Positions 10,603-19,025 of a stretch of 46,030 nt of DNA are shown here, in pieces. Origin of the DNA: Nocardia seriolae NBRC 15557 (lineage in GTDB: Bacteria > Actinomycetota > Actinomycetes > Mycobacteriales > Mycobacteriaceae); assembly GCF_007990715.1 (NCBI RefSeq), contig NZ_BJWY01000050.1, positions 1 to 46,030 of the forward strand. Reading direction: 5' to 3'. The first letter of the stretch is position 1. Each line of letters starts with the position of its first letter. The position numbers and the translations under genes are program-made. The notes beneath the pieces are model-generated. The model saw only the letters and a list, made by a program, of their open reading frames with translations, did not search any database and was not told where the DNA came from.

Positions 10603-10651
10603 AGGATGGCCGATTTCCTTGCCCGCGGGCGCGGGTGGAATCGGCCATCCT
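10603..10651 (+). promoter_or_regulatory. Long leader hairpin upstream of lipoprotein gene
   Basis: AGGATGGCCGATT (10603-10615) and its exact complement (10639-10651) form a 13-bp stem. The 23-nt loop is very GC-rich. The hairpin ends 110 nt before the lipoprotein start. It could be an attenuator, the terminator of an unseen upstream RNA, or an operator. Confidence 0.45.
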
Positions 10652-10761
10652 GCTGCTCGCCCCCGCGGCGTTGCTCTTCGCGGTGCTCCGACAACGGCGA
10701 TAGCATCGGCCTGTTTGCATCACGATCCTCCCGCTCCTCCATGGTCACTGTGGCGAAGGGA

Positions 10762-12198
10762 ATGCGTGTGCGCGACAACGAGTCCGACCATCCACTCAAC
10801 CGGCGGTCGCTGCTCGGCCTGGCCGCCGCGGCCGTGATCACCGCCGGATTGCCGGGCTGCTCGCAATCCCCGAGGTCAGGGTCGACCGCGAGCCCGAGCG
10901 CCACCGTCGATCCGGACGACCCACGGGCCATCGCCGCCGACGCCTGCGTCTTCGGCTACCCGCTGGTCCTGATGGACATCACCCGCACCACCGCCGCCGC
11001 GGCCAACCGCTTCTATCACGCCCAGAATCTGCCCACCAGCAGCGATCGCGCGGTGGTGCGCATGAACCTGGACACCCTCTACTCCAGCGCCTGGCTCGAC
11101 CTCGGCCCCGAACCGATGGTCTTGCAGGCGCCCGCCATGCCCGGCGGGCGGTACTGGCTCATGCAGATAATGGATGCCTGGTCGAATACCGTTGCCGACC
11201 CCAGCAGCACCGATCCGCAACCGGCCGAACAGCAGTCGTCGCCGCCGTTCACCTACGTCATCACCGGGCCGGAATGGTCGGGCCCGCTGCCCGGCAACCT
11301 CACCCGGCTGTCCGTGCCGACTCCGACCGCGTGGCTGATCGGACGCATCCAGGTCAACGGCGAGGACGACCTCCCGGCGGTGCACACCCTCCAGCAGCAA
11401 TTGCGGCTGGTGCCGCTGAGCGCCTGGATCGCGGGCACCCGGACCCCGTCCGAGAGTTTGCCGCGGCCGCAGGGCGATCCGCCGGCCGATCAGATTTCGG
11501 CCATGGACGCCAAGACCTTCTTCAACCGCCTGTGCGCGGTGCTGGCCGTGAACCCGCCCGCGCCCGCGGACGATCCGATGATGAAACGCATTGCCGCCAT
11601 CGGTATCACGCCCGGCGGCAATGTGGACGCACAGCCCGCCGAGCCGCTGGCCGCGGGGATCAAGGACGCGCGGCACCGGATCGTCACCTACCGCGACCCC
11701 GAGGGCAAGGACGTCAACGGCTGGAAGTTCGCCACCAATCTCGGCGCGTACGGCATCGACTACCTGTTGCGCGCCAATGTCGCCGATACCGCCCTGGGGG
11801 CGACCCTCTCGCGAGACGCGCTGTACCCCACCGTGTCCGAGAACGCCGACGACAGGGGAACGCCACGCCGATTCCGCCTGAAGTTCCCGGCCGGGCAACT
11901 CCCACCCGCCGACGCCTTCTGGTCGCTGACCGCCTACACCGCTGAGAGCTACCTGGTCCAGAACGACGCCGATATCTACTCGGTCGGCCACGCCGTGCCC
12001 ATCGTGCCCGGCCCCGACGGTTCGGTCGAGTTCGCCGTCCAACACGACGACCCGGGACCGGCCGTGCCCAAGGGCAATTGGCTCCCCATCCCGGCCGCCG
12101 GCCGGTTCTCGCTCACCCTGCGGCTGTACGCCCCCAAACCGGAGGCCCTCGACGGCACCTGGCAGCCGCCGCGGCTCATCACCCAACCAGCGAGCTGA
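10762..12198 (+). CDS. DUF1254/DUF1214 lipoprotein, probable Tat substrate
   Basis: About 478 residues. The N-terminus carries a twin arginine (LNRRSLLGLA) and a hydrophobic stretch ending in the lipobox GLPGC, so it is probably exported by Tat and lipid-anchored outside the membrane. The mature part matches the DUF1254 N-terminal domain (FGYPLVLMDITRT, then RMNLDTLYSSAWLDL) and the DUF1214 C-terminal domain (FWSLTAYTAESYLVQND and FSLTLRLYAPK). The biochemical role is not established. Start choice: the ATG at 10762 abuts GAAGGGA, while a GTG at 10768 has better spacing to that site; either gives the same signal peptide. It is a single gene, convergent with the ABC permease. Confidence 0.85.
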   Translation: MRVRDNESDHPLNRRSLLGLAAAAVITAGLPGCSQSPRSGSTASPSATVDPDDPRAIAADACVFGYPLVLMDITRTTAAAANRFYHAQNLPTSSDRAVVRMNLDTLYSSAWLDLGPEPMVLQAPAMPGGRYWLMQIMDAWSNTVADPSSTDPQPAEQQSSPPFTYVITGPEWSGPLPGNLTRLSVPTPTAWLIGRIQVNGEDDLPAVHTLQQQLRLVPLSAWIAGTRTPSESLPRPQGDPPADQISAMDAKTFFNRLCAVLAVNPPAPADDPMMKRIAAIGITPGGNVDAQPAEPLAAGIKDARHRIVTYRDPEGKDVNGWKFATNLGAYGIDYLLRANVADTALGATLSRDALYPTVSENADDRGTPRRFRLKFPAGQLPPADAFWSLTAYTAESYLVQNDADIYSVGHAVPIVPGPDGSVEFAVQHDDPGPAVPKGNWLPIPAAGRFSLTLRLYAPKPEALDGTWQPPRLITQPAS

Positions 12199-12271
12199 CC
12201 TCGCCGCGGGTCCGGCGAATCCGACATCCGGAACAAACATGTCATGATGCGCATATCGGCGTATGAATATC

Positions 12272-13039
12272 TCAGGCTCGGGCGATGCGGCGGGACAGCA
12301 CGGTTGCCGCCAGGTATCCGGTCACGGCGATGCCCACGCACCACGCCACCGCCGTCGGCGCGAAATCCCCCGCCGGGGTATCCATGAGCAGACCGCGCAC
12401 CGTTTCGGCGATCGAGGTGACCGGCTGGTGGTCGGCGAAGCCGCGTAGCCAGCTGGGCAGGGTGTGGACCGGGACGAAAGCGCTGCTCACGTAGGGCAGG
12501 AACATGAAGATGAAGGTGAAACCGTTGGCCGCCTCGGGATTCGCGACCAGCACGCCCAGGGCCGCGGCCAGCCAGGACAGGGCGAACACGAACAGTGCGA
12601 TCAGGCCCGCCACCGCGAGCCAGCGCAGCGGGTCGGTGGTCGGCCGGAAGCCGATGGCGACGGCGACCGCGATCACCAGGGTGGTGGTGATCAGGTTGCG
12701 CAGCACGCTCTCGAGCACATGCCCGGTCAGCACCGAGGTGCGGGACACGGCCATGGCGCGGAAGCGGTCGATGATGCCGGTGCTCACGTCGGTGGCCACC
12801 GCCACCGCGGTGGCGCCGGAGCCGAAACCCGCGCACAGCAACAGGATTCCGGGCACCACGTAGTCGATGTAGGAGCCGCCGACGTTCATCGCGCCGCCGA
12901 AGACGTAGACGAACATGAGCAGGATGGACACCGGGATGGCGACCGTCATGATCATGGTGTCCGGGCTGCGCAGGGTGTGGCGCAGATTGCGGCCGACCAT
13001 GGACATCGAATCCTGGGCGGCATGGGTGAGAGTGCTCAT
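12272..13039 (-). CDS. ABC-2 type drug exporter permease (DrrB-like)
   Basis: A 255-residue permease with six hydrophobic helices and the ABC-2 layout; the conserved middle reads GFGSGATAVAVATDVSTGIIDRFRAM. It is the membrane partner of the ATPase encoded directly upstream, whose stop overlaps this start by 4 nt (ATGA, 13036-13039). Two of each probably form an exporter like the daunorubicin DrrAB pump. The substrate is unknown. It sits under the control region of the divergent TetR gene. Confidence 0.9.
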   Translation of the reverse strand: MSTLTHAAQDSMSMVGRNLRHTLRSPDTMIMTVAIPVSILLMFVYVFGGAMNVGGSYIDYVVPGILLLCAGFGSGATAVAVATDVSTGIIDRFRAMAVSRTSVLTGHVLESVLRNLITTTLVIAVAVAIGFRPTTDPLRWLAVAGLIALFVFALSWLAAALGVLVANPEAANGFTFIFMFLPYVSSAFVPVHTLPSWLRGFADHQPVTSIAETVRGLLMDTPAGDFAPTAVAWCVGIAVTGYLAATVLSRRIARA

Positions 13040-13989
13040 CGCACGGCCTCTTTCGTGGTAGCGCCGGTCAGGGCGAAGAAGACATCGTCGAGATCGGTTG
13101 TGTGGATGGACAATTGGCCGATGGAGACGGCGTGATCGTCGAAATGGTCGAGCAGCTTGCGGATCTCGCCGACGCTGCCGTCCGAGGGCACCTGGAGCGC
13201 CAGCGCTTCCACGTCCAGCTCGGCCGCCGGGATCGCCCGCGCGGCGGCGACCAGGCCGTCCTCGTCGGCGAAGCCGAGCCGGATGTGACCGCCGGGCACC
13301 AGTCGCTTGAGTTCGGCCGCGCTGCCCTCGGCGACGATGCGGCCACCGTCGAGCACCGCGATGCGGTCGGCCAATTGATCGGCCTCCTCCAGGTACTGGG
13401 TGGTGAGGAAGATGGTCACGCCGGTGGCGACCAGCTCCCGGATCACCCGCCACAGTTCGCGGCGGCTGCGCGGATCCAGGCCGGTGGTGGGCTCGTCGAG
13501 AAAGACGATGCGCGGCCGGCCCATCAGGCTCATGGCGATGTCCAGGCGGCGGCGCATGCCGCCCGAATAGGAGCCCGCGCGCTTGTCCGCGGCGTCGGTG
13601 AGCTCGAACTGCTCGAGCAATCGCGCTGTGCGCCTGCCGGTTTCGCGGGAGCCCAGATGTAGCAGCCGCCCCATGAGCCGCAGATTCTCCGCGCCGGTGA
13701 GGATCTCGTCGACCGCGGCGAACTGCCCGGTGACCCCGATGAGCGCGCGGACCGCATCCGGCTCCCGCACCGGATCGTGGCCGCCCACCCGCACCTCTCC
13801 CCCATCGGGCCGGTTCAGCGTGGTGAGGATGCGGACCACGGTGGTCTTGCCCGCGCCGTTCGGCCCGAGCAGGGCGAAGACCGTGCCGGCGGGCACGCTC
13901 ACGTCGATGCCGCGCAGCACCGGCTGGTCGCCGAAGGATTTGCTGAGCCCGCCGACCTCGATGGCCAGGGCGGGTCCTGATGTCGCCAT
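13036..13989 (-). CDS. ABC drug exporter ATP-binding protein (DrrA-like)
   Basis: About 317 residues from the ATG at 13989. Walker A is GPNGAGKTT, the signature is YSGGMRRRLDIA, Walker B is IVFLDEPTTGLD, and the H-loop position is taken by Gln (LTTQYLEEADQLADRI), which is common in DrrA-type ATPases. The C-terminal about 90 residues form the DrrA-style extension ending LDDVFFALTG. It powers the coupled permease. A longer reading frame reaches 14073 but starts inside the palindromic operator and looks non-coding. Confidence 0.92.
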   Translation of the reverse strand: MATSGPALAIEVGGLSKSFGDQPVLRGIDVSVPAGTVFALLGPNGAGKTTVVRILTTLNRPDGGEVRVGGHDPVREPDAVRALIGVTGQFAAVDEILTGAENLRLMGRLLHLGSRETGRRTARLLEQFELTDAADKRAGSYSGGMRRRLDIAMSLMGRPRIVFLDEPTTGLDPRSRRELWRVIRELVATGVTIFLTTQYLEEADQLADRIAVLDGGRIVAEGSAAELKRLVPGGHIRLGFADEDGLVAAARAIPAAELDVEALALQVPSDGSVGEIRKLLDHFDDHAVSIGQLSIHTTDLDDVFFALTGATTKEAVR

Positions 13990-14016
13990 GGGAACCCCGA
14001 ATCGAATGGATTTCAG

Positions 14017-14059
14017 AAACTGTGTACGAGCTACACTCTGTTTATAGAGTACACAGTTT
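14017..14059. promoter_or_regulatory. Palindromic operator between ABC exporter and TetR genes
   Basis: AAACTGTGTAC (14017-14027) and its exact complement (14049-14059) form 11-bp arms around a 21-bp spacer. Inside lie two more inverted repeats: GTGTA/TACAC (14022-14036) and ACTCT/AGAGT (14035-14050). The TGTAC-type half-sites are typical of TetR operators. It lies in the 134-bp divergent gap, 28 bp from the ATPase start, so the TetR product probably represses both sides here. Confidence 0.65.
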
Positions 14060-14123
14060 AGGCGATGGCGCAAGATAGAGGTCGGAAAGACGCGCCACGA
14101 CGTCAGCGGAAGTGGGAGGTCAG

Positions 14124-14855
14124 ATGAAGCGGCCCGATGTGCGAGTCCTGCCCAAGTCGGTGCAGTTGCTGTGGGATCTGGACAGCGCGGGCAGTCGCGG
14201 GCCCAAGCGCGGGCTGAGCCTGGACCAGATCCTCGACACCGCCGTGGCGGTCGCCGACGCCGAGGGTTACGCCGCGCTGTCCATGGCCCGCGTCGCCAAG
14301 GAGCTGGGTTTCACCACCATGTCGCTCTACCGCTATGTCGACAGCAAGGACACCCTGGTCGAGCTGCTGCACGACCGCATCTGCGACACCCCGCCCGACC
14401 TACCCGCCGACGACTGGCGCGGCGCGCTGGAAGCCTGGGCCTGGGCCGAATTCCACGCCATCCGCGCCCACGACTGGTGGCTCGACATCCCCATGACCTC
14501 GCCCCCGATCGGCCCCAACAATATGGCCTGGCTCGAGGCCGGTATGACCGCGCTGTCCACCTTGCCGATCCCGGAGTCGCTCAGACTCCAACTGCTGATG
14601 AATCTTTCGATCTATGTCATCGGCCGCACCCGCTTCCTGCGCGACACCATCCAGCCCGAGGACAAGGACCACGACTACGCGGCCATCCTCGCCGCCGTCC
14701 TGGATCCCGAGCGCTTCCCCGCAGTTACCGGCGCGCTGACCAACCGCGCCTTCGACGGTGACGACATGCACTGGGAGGAAGCCGATTTCGGTTTCGCCCT
14801 GGCCCGGCTGCTGGATGGTTATCAAGTCTTCATCGACGGCTGCGCCGAAAAGTGA
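14124..14855 (+). CDS. TetR-family regulator with tetracycline-repressor-type C-terminus
   Basis: A 243-residue repressor. The N-terminal about 25 residues form a tail. The HTH follows at about residues 36-80: LSLDQILDTAVAVADAEG, then VAKELGFTTMSLYRYVDSKD. The C-terminal ligand domain is of the TetR_C class, with a Trp-rich patch (WRGALEAWAWAEFHAIRAHDWW). I chose the ATG at 14124 because GGGAGGT lies 4 nt upstream; a GTG at 14112 is in frame. It is divergent from the ABC exporter and very likely its repressor, the usual arrangement for drug pumps. The ligand is unknown. Confidence 0.9.
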   Translation: MKRPDVRVLPKSVQLLWDLDSAGSRGPKRGLSLDQILDTAVAVADAEGYAALSMARVAKELGFTTMSLYRYVDSKDTLVELLHDRICDTPPDLPADDWRGALEAWAWAEFHAIRAHDWWLDIPMTSPPIGPNNMAWLEAGMTALSTLPIPESLRLQLLMNLSIYVIGRTRFLRDTIQPEDKDHDYAAILAAVLDPERFPAVTGALTNRAFDGDDMHWEEADFGFALARLLDGYQVFIDGCAEK

Positions 14856-15076
14856 TCCGCGTCCCACCCGGATCGGCCTGGGCGGGAAGGGGATCGGCCG
14901 ATATGTCAAGCGGGCGTAAACATCGTGCTAACGCGACCGCAACTGCTTGACCGGGCCACGGTGAGATCCGAACATTGCCCCATGAGGCCGCACAGCAGGT
15001 GCGGACCCCGGCTCGCGTAAGACGCGATGGAGATAGACGCATCGACGTCATGACTCGAGAAGGTGAGGGACGAATC

Positions 15077-15370
15077 ATGGCCATTGTCGCCTTCCCCCGC
15101 ATTTCCACCAGCGCCCGTCCCACCTTGGCGGCCGGGGCCATGGTCCTCGTATTGGCCGGGCTCACAGCGGCTTTCGTCTACGGTGCGATGCCCGCCGTGG
15201 CGGGCCCGGCCGGTCCGGTCCCCGCGGTCACCGTCCGGGTGCACGCCGACATCGCGGCCACGCTGCCCGCCTGCACCGAGATCACCGAGGACAGCCCCAA
15301 CCCGGCGTGCGCCGACACCGACGCGGAACCCGCGCTCAACCCCGAGCCGACGCCTGTCGATCAACACTGA
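15077..15370 (+). CDS. Small exported protein, unknown function
   Basis: About 97 residues. The N-terminus has a hydrophobic segment (AAGAMVLVLAGLTAAFVYGA, about residues 16-35) acting as a signal peptide or anchor. A short acidic, Pro-rich tail with two cysteines follows (PACTEITEDSPNPACAD). The ATG at 15077 has GAGGGA 7 nt upstream; an in-frame ATG at 15050 lacks a site. The last 35 nt overlap the 3' end of the convergent MFS gene. No family recognised. Confidence 0.6.
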   Translation: MAIVAFPRISTSARPTLAAGAMVLVLAGLTAAFVYGAMPAVAGPAGPVPAVTVRVHADIAATLPACTEITEDSPNPACADTDAEPALNPEPTPVDQH

Positions 15371-16601
15371 CCGACACCGGTCGATCGGCACCGGCCGAGG
15401 CCGGGCGGCCGGTACCTGTCAGCGACGCCGCCAGTAGCGCGGCGATCACGAAAAGGACTGCTACACAGGCCATCAGGCCGACCCAGCCGTCCGCGGCGTA
15501 GGCGATCCCGGTAACGCTGCCGACCACCGCGCTGCCCAGGTAGTACGCGAACATGTAGAGAGACGATGCCGCGCCGCGGTTTTCGGCCAGCGCGCCCACC
15601 CAGGCGCTGGCCACCGTGTGCGCCCCGAAGAACCCGGTCGTGAACAGCAGAACGCCGATCAGCACCGTGCCCAGACGGTCCGGGATGGTGATGAGCGCGC
15701 CCAGGGCCATCAGCGACAGCGCCGCCACGAGGATGCGGTGGTGGCCGCGGCGATCGGCGAGCCGACCCGCGTACGCGGACGCGACGGTGCCCGCGAGGTA
15801 GAGCACGAACACCGAACCCGCCAGGGCCGCGGGCAATTCGAACGGGCGGTGGGTGAGCCGGTAGCCGAGGAAGTTGTAGACCGAGACGAAGCTGCCCATC
15901 AGCAGGAACGCCAGGCCGAAGAGCGCGAGCAGGCCCCGATGGCCGAGCTGCCGGCCGAGATCGCCGATCAGCGCGCCCAATCCGGCCGGGCGCGCGGTGA
16001 ATCCGCGTGAGGGCGGCAGCATCCGGGCGAACCACACCGTGCACAGCGCCGCCGCGACGGACACCGTCACCTCGGCCCACCGCCACGACGCCATGCCCAG
16101 GGCGATCGACGGAAGCAACCGGCCCGCCAGTCCGCCGATGGTCGTCCCGGCGATATAGACGCCCATCGCCGCCCCGAGTCCGGCCGACCCGATCTCCTCG
16201 GCCAGATACGCCATGGCCACCGCGGGCACCCCCGCCAGCGCGATCCCCTGCACGGCCCGCAGCGCCAACAGCACGTCCAGCGTCGGGGCCAGCGGCAACA
16301 GCAGGCCCAGCGCCGAGGCGAGCACCGCCGACCCGATCATCACCCGGGTCCGCCCGATCCGCGCCGACAGCACCCCGGCCGGAATGATGGCCAGCGCGAG
16401 GAACCCGGTGGTCAGCGAGACGGCCAGGGCGGCATGCGCGGGCGCGACCCCGAAGGCGGCGGACAGACTCGGCAACAGCGACTGGGTGCTGTACATGGCG
16501 GCGAAGGTGGTCAATCCGGCCGCGAAAAGGGCCGTGATGACCCGCTTCTCATGGGCTGACGCCGATCGGTCCGGCGCGGCGAGCCCCGCAACGCTGATCA
16601 T
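15336..16601 (-). CDS. MFS transporter (YnfM-like)
   Basis: About 421 residues with 12 predicted membrane segments. The loop between helices 2 and 3 carries the MFS signature as GVLSARIGRTRVM, repeated weakly as GRLADRRGHHR in the second half. The layout resembles the YnfM/CynX-like exporter group. The substrate is unknown. The ATG at 16601 is preceded by GAGAGGATCC, a good ribosome site; a start six codons earlier would place this site inside the gene. It is divergent from a LysR gene with 124 bp between, the standard pairing for an inducible transporter. The C-terminal tail is Arg/Ser/Ala-rich and overlaps the small exported-protein gene. Confidence 0.9.
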   Translation of the reverse strand: MISVAGLAAPDRSASAHEKRVITALFAAGLTTFAAMYSTQSLLPSLSAAFGVAPAHAALAVSLTTGFLALAIIPAGVLSARIGRTRVMIGSAVLASALGLLLPLAPTLDVLLALRAVQGIALAGVPAVAMAYLAEEIGSAGLGAAMGVYIAGTTIGGLAGRLLPSIALGMASWRWAEVTVSVAAALCTVWFARMLPPSRGFTARPAGLGALIGDLGRQLGHRGLLALFGLAFLLMGSFVSVYNFLGYRLTHRPFELPAALAGSVFVLYLAGTVASAYAGRLADRRGHHRILVAALSLMALGALITIPDRLGTVLIGVLLFTTGFFGAHTVASAWVGALAENRGAASSLYMFAYYLGSAVVGSVTGIAYAADGWVGLMACVAVLFVIAALLAASLTGTGRPASAGADRPVSVSVDRQASARG

Positions 16602-16674
16602 AGGATCCTCTCTGGACATCGGGTGGTCGGGATGCCGGGATCCAGGGTGCGACGTTGGCGTTTAGAACGGAAAT

Positions 16675-16698
16675 GCATGATGATCGGAAGTCTCATGC
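16675..16698. promoter_or_regulatory. Candidate LysR binding palindrome
   Basis: GCATGA-N12-TCATGC (16675-16680, 16693-16698) is a perfect interrupted repeat in the MFS/LysR divergent gap, ending 27 bp before the LysR start. Its size suits a LysR regulator site overlapping its own promoter. Confidence 0.45.
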
Positions 16699-16725
16699 GG
16701 TGATGGCATATAGCGAGGAGGCGGT

Positions 16726-17706
16726 GTGCTCGGCGCGGATCTGGAGTGGTTCACCACACTCGCCGAAACGGAGAATGTCAGCGTTGCCGCCGAGCGGCTG
16801 CATCTGGCCCAGCCCACGCTCTCGCGGATGCTCGCGCGCTTGGAAAAGCGGCTCGGGGTGGCGCTTTTCGATCGGCACGGCAAGCGCATCCGGCTCAATG
16901 ACTACGGGCGGCTCTACTACGAGCACGCCCGCCGCGCCCGCGCCGAACTGCACGCGGGCGAGCAGGCGGTCGCCGACCGCGTGAATCCGGCCAAGGGCGT
17001 GGTGCGGCTGTCGTTTCTGCACTCCTTCGGCGGCGGGCTGGTGCCGCAGCTGATCGGCGAATTCCGGCGCGGCTCCGGGCGGATCGATTTCACGCTGTTC
17101 CAGGGCGCGGCCGAGGTGATCACCCGGCAGGTCCTCGACGGCGAGGCCGATCTGGCGCTGGTGTCGCCGCGGCCCGGCGCGCCCGGGCTGGGCTGGCGCA
17201 GGCTCCTGAATCAGCCCGTGGTGCTGGTGGTTCCGGCCGATCACCGGCTCGCGGGGCAGCGTCAGATCCGCCTGGCCGAACTCGCCGACGCCGAATTCAT
17301 AGCCATGCACCCGGGTTTCGGCATGCGGCGCGTCTTCGACGAGCTCTGCGCGGCGGCGGGGATCCGGCCGCGCATCGCCTTCGAATCCAGCGATCTGGTG
17401 ACCGTGTGCGGCCTGGTGGCAGCCGGGCTCGGGCTCGGCCTGGCGCCGCTGGAGGAACCGATGCCGCCGGGGGTCTCGGCGGTCCCGCTCGCGGACGCGG
17501 GGGCCTCCCGCGATGTCGGCCTGGTCTGGTCCGCCACCGCCACCCCGCCCGAAGCGGTGCGGCGCTTCCGCGATTTCGCAACCGAATGGGCGGATCGCCG
17601 CCCGGTCGATCCGACGGCCCGCCGCGCCGCCGATTCGACCCGCCGCGCTGCCGAATCCACGACCCGCCGTCAGGCCGATTCGGCCGCCCGCCGTCATGCC
17701 TGGTGA
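16726..17706 (+). CDS. LysR-family transcriptional regulator
   Basis: A 326-residue LysR regulator. The winged HTH is at residues 1-62 (VSVAAERLHLAQPTLSRMLARLEKRLGVALF), followed by an effector domain to about residue 290. It starts with GTG at 16726, with GAGGAGG just upstream. It probably activates the divergent MFS gene; the inducer is unknown. The final about 35 residues are odd: an Arg/Ala/Ser/Thr-rich run made of imperfect repeats such as ARRAADSTRRAAESTTRRQA, past the point where LysR proteins normally end. Confidence 0.9.
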   Translation: MLGADLEWFTTLAETENVSVAAERLHLAQPTLSRMLARLEKRLGVALFDRHGKRIRLNDYGRLYYEHARRARAELHAGEQAVADRVNPAKGVVRLSFLHSFGGGLVPQLIGEFRRGSGRIDFTLFQGAAEVITRQVLDGEADLALVSPRPGAPGLGWRRLLNQPVVLVVPADHRLAGQRQIRLAELADAEFIAMHPGFGMRRVFDELCAAAGIRPRIAFESSDLVTVCGLVAAGLGLGLAPLEEPMPPGVSAVPLADAGASRDVGLVWSATATPPEAVRRFRDFATEWADRRPVDPTARRAADSTRRAAESTTRRQADSAARRHAW

Positions 17707-17774
17707 GAGTGGTACGCGCGCGCTGTTACGGTGGCTGAACGGTAACTGACTTGTCGCTTCGACCCAGGGAGCCC

Positions 17775-19025
17775 GTGCAGCGAAATCGTCAGGTCCTCGA
17801 CACGGCCGGCGCGAGCGCCGCCGCCGCGGTCGCGTGCCTGGCGCTCATCGTGCCCGCCGAGAACGGCTGCGGAAGCGCGGGCTCGGCATTGCAGACGACC
17901 CTGCTGACGATCACGGTGCCCCGCGCCACCGCCGCGGGCGCGGTCGTCGCCGTGCTCGCCGCGGTCTGCGTGAGCATCTTCAGCCCGCGTGTGGCCTGGG
18001 GTACCGCCGCGGTCGCGGCACTGCTCCTGACCACCGACCACCTGCTGGTCGCCGCCACCCCCTCGAGTCTGACGACCGCGAACTTCGTGGACTCGATCTC
18101 GGCGGGTGTACTGCTCGGGGCGGCGGGCGCGGCCGCCCTCGAATATCGGCCGCCGGCAATCGGATACCTGGCCGGGGCGCTGACCGGTCTCGCGGTGGGC
18201 AATCACCTCGAGTTCAGTGCCACCGATCAGAGCAGCCGGTCGATCCTCGAGCGGGCCTTCAACGATCTGCCGCCGAATTGGCTGTCGATCCCCACCATTG
18301 GATTGCTGGCAGTATGCTGTCTGATCCGGCGACGGCCGGTCGAAGCGTATCCGACCACCCTGAACCTCCCGTTCGGACCGGTGCTCGCCGCGGCCATCGT
18401 GATCACGACCATTACCGTGGTGTCCGAACGGCTCGAACCCGCCGGCGCCGGCGCGGCAGCCATCGTGGCCGGTGTGCTCGCCACCCTCGCGGCCGCCGTG
18501 CTCGCCGCCCTGCTGATGCCGGGCCGCGACGGCACCCTGATCCTGTTGGCGGTGGCGCTCGCGGGCACCGGCAGCGCCATCGCGGTCGGCGCGCAGGCCC
18601 ATTGGAAACTCGTGCCGATGCTGATCGCCGTGCTCGCCGGACTGGCCGCGGGCCTGCTGCGCCCGGTCCCCGCGGCCGCGATCGGCGGCGCGCTCGCCCT
18701 CGGGCTGTTCGCGCTCCTCGGTCCCACTGTCCCACAGGATGATTCGTGGCCGACGCTGATCGGCAGCTGCGCCATCGCCGCCCTCGCCGGTTACGGCTTC
18801 GGCGCGTTCCGCACCCGCACGGCTCCGGGCATCGTGCTGCCGCTCGGCATCCTGCTGTTGCCGTCGGCCGTGCTGACGCTCGAATACCACAGTTGCGCAA
18901 CCGCATCCGTGCGCACCGAAAATATCACCGGCAACCGCACCGGCTGGGCCGGGCTGGCCCTCGCGGTCGGCTCCGTACTCGCGATACTCGCGTTGCGCCG
19001 CCGGCGATCCGAGCCCGGAACCTAG
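17775..19025 (+). CDS. Polytopic membrane protein, unknown function
   Basis: About 416 residues, nearly all hydrophobic Ala/Val/Leu-rich helices; 11 to 12 membrane segments are likely. One long loop (about residues 140-160, NHLEFSATDQSSRSILERAF) and another near the C-terminus (EYHSCATASVRTENITGNRTG) are polar. The C-terminus is a basic tail (RRRRSEPGT). I do not recognise the family. The GTG at 17775 has GGGAG upstream, though close; a TTG at 17751 is in frame. Its TAG shares the CTAG at 19022-19025 with the stop of the convergent kinase gene, so the two genes meet with no spacer. Confidence 0.72.
   Translation: MQRNRQVLDTAGASAAAAVACLALIVPAENGCGSAGSALQTTLLTITVPRATAAGAVVAVLAAVCVSIFSPRVAWGTAAVAALLLTTDHLLVAATPSSLTTANFVDSISAGVLLGAAGAAALEYRPPAIGYLAGALTGLAVGNHLEFSATDQSSRSILERAFNDLPPNWLSIPTIGLLAVCCLIRRRPVEAYPTTLNLPFGPVLAAAIVITTITVVSERLEPAGAGAAAIVAGVLATLAAAVLAALLMPGRDGTLILLAVALAGTGSAIAVGAQAHWKLVPMLIAVLAGLAAGLLRPVPAAAIGGALALGLFALLGPTVPQDDSWPTLIGSCAIAALAGYGFGAFRTRTAPGIVLPLGILLLPSAVLTLEYHSCATASVRTENITGNRTGWAGLALAVGSVLAILALRRRRSEPGT

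Larger units (their letters stand above)
10290..10761. other. 472-bp spacer with repeats, a palindrome and a leader hairpin
   Basis: This is the long divergent region between the acyltransferase and the DUF1254 lipoprotein. No good gene is seen, but it has three structured elements: a 14-bp direct repeat (10348-10377), a 6-4-6 palindrome (10523-10538) and a 13-bp-arm hairpin (10603-10651). It is probably regulatory for the lipoprotein gene. Confidence 0.6.

Noticed and set aside
13990..14073. Longer start for the ABC ATPase
   Set aside because: It would place the start inside the operator palindrome and add residues unlike the family.
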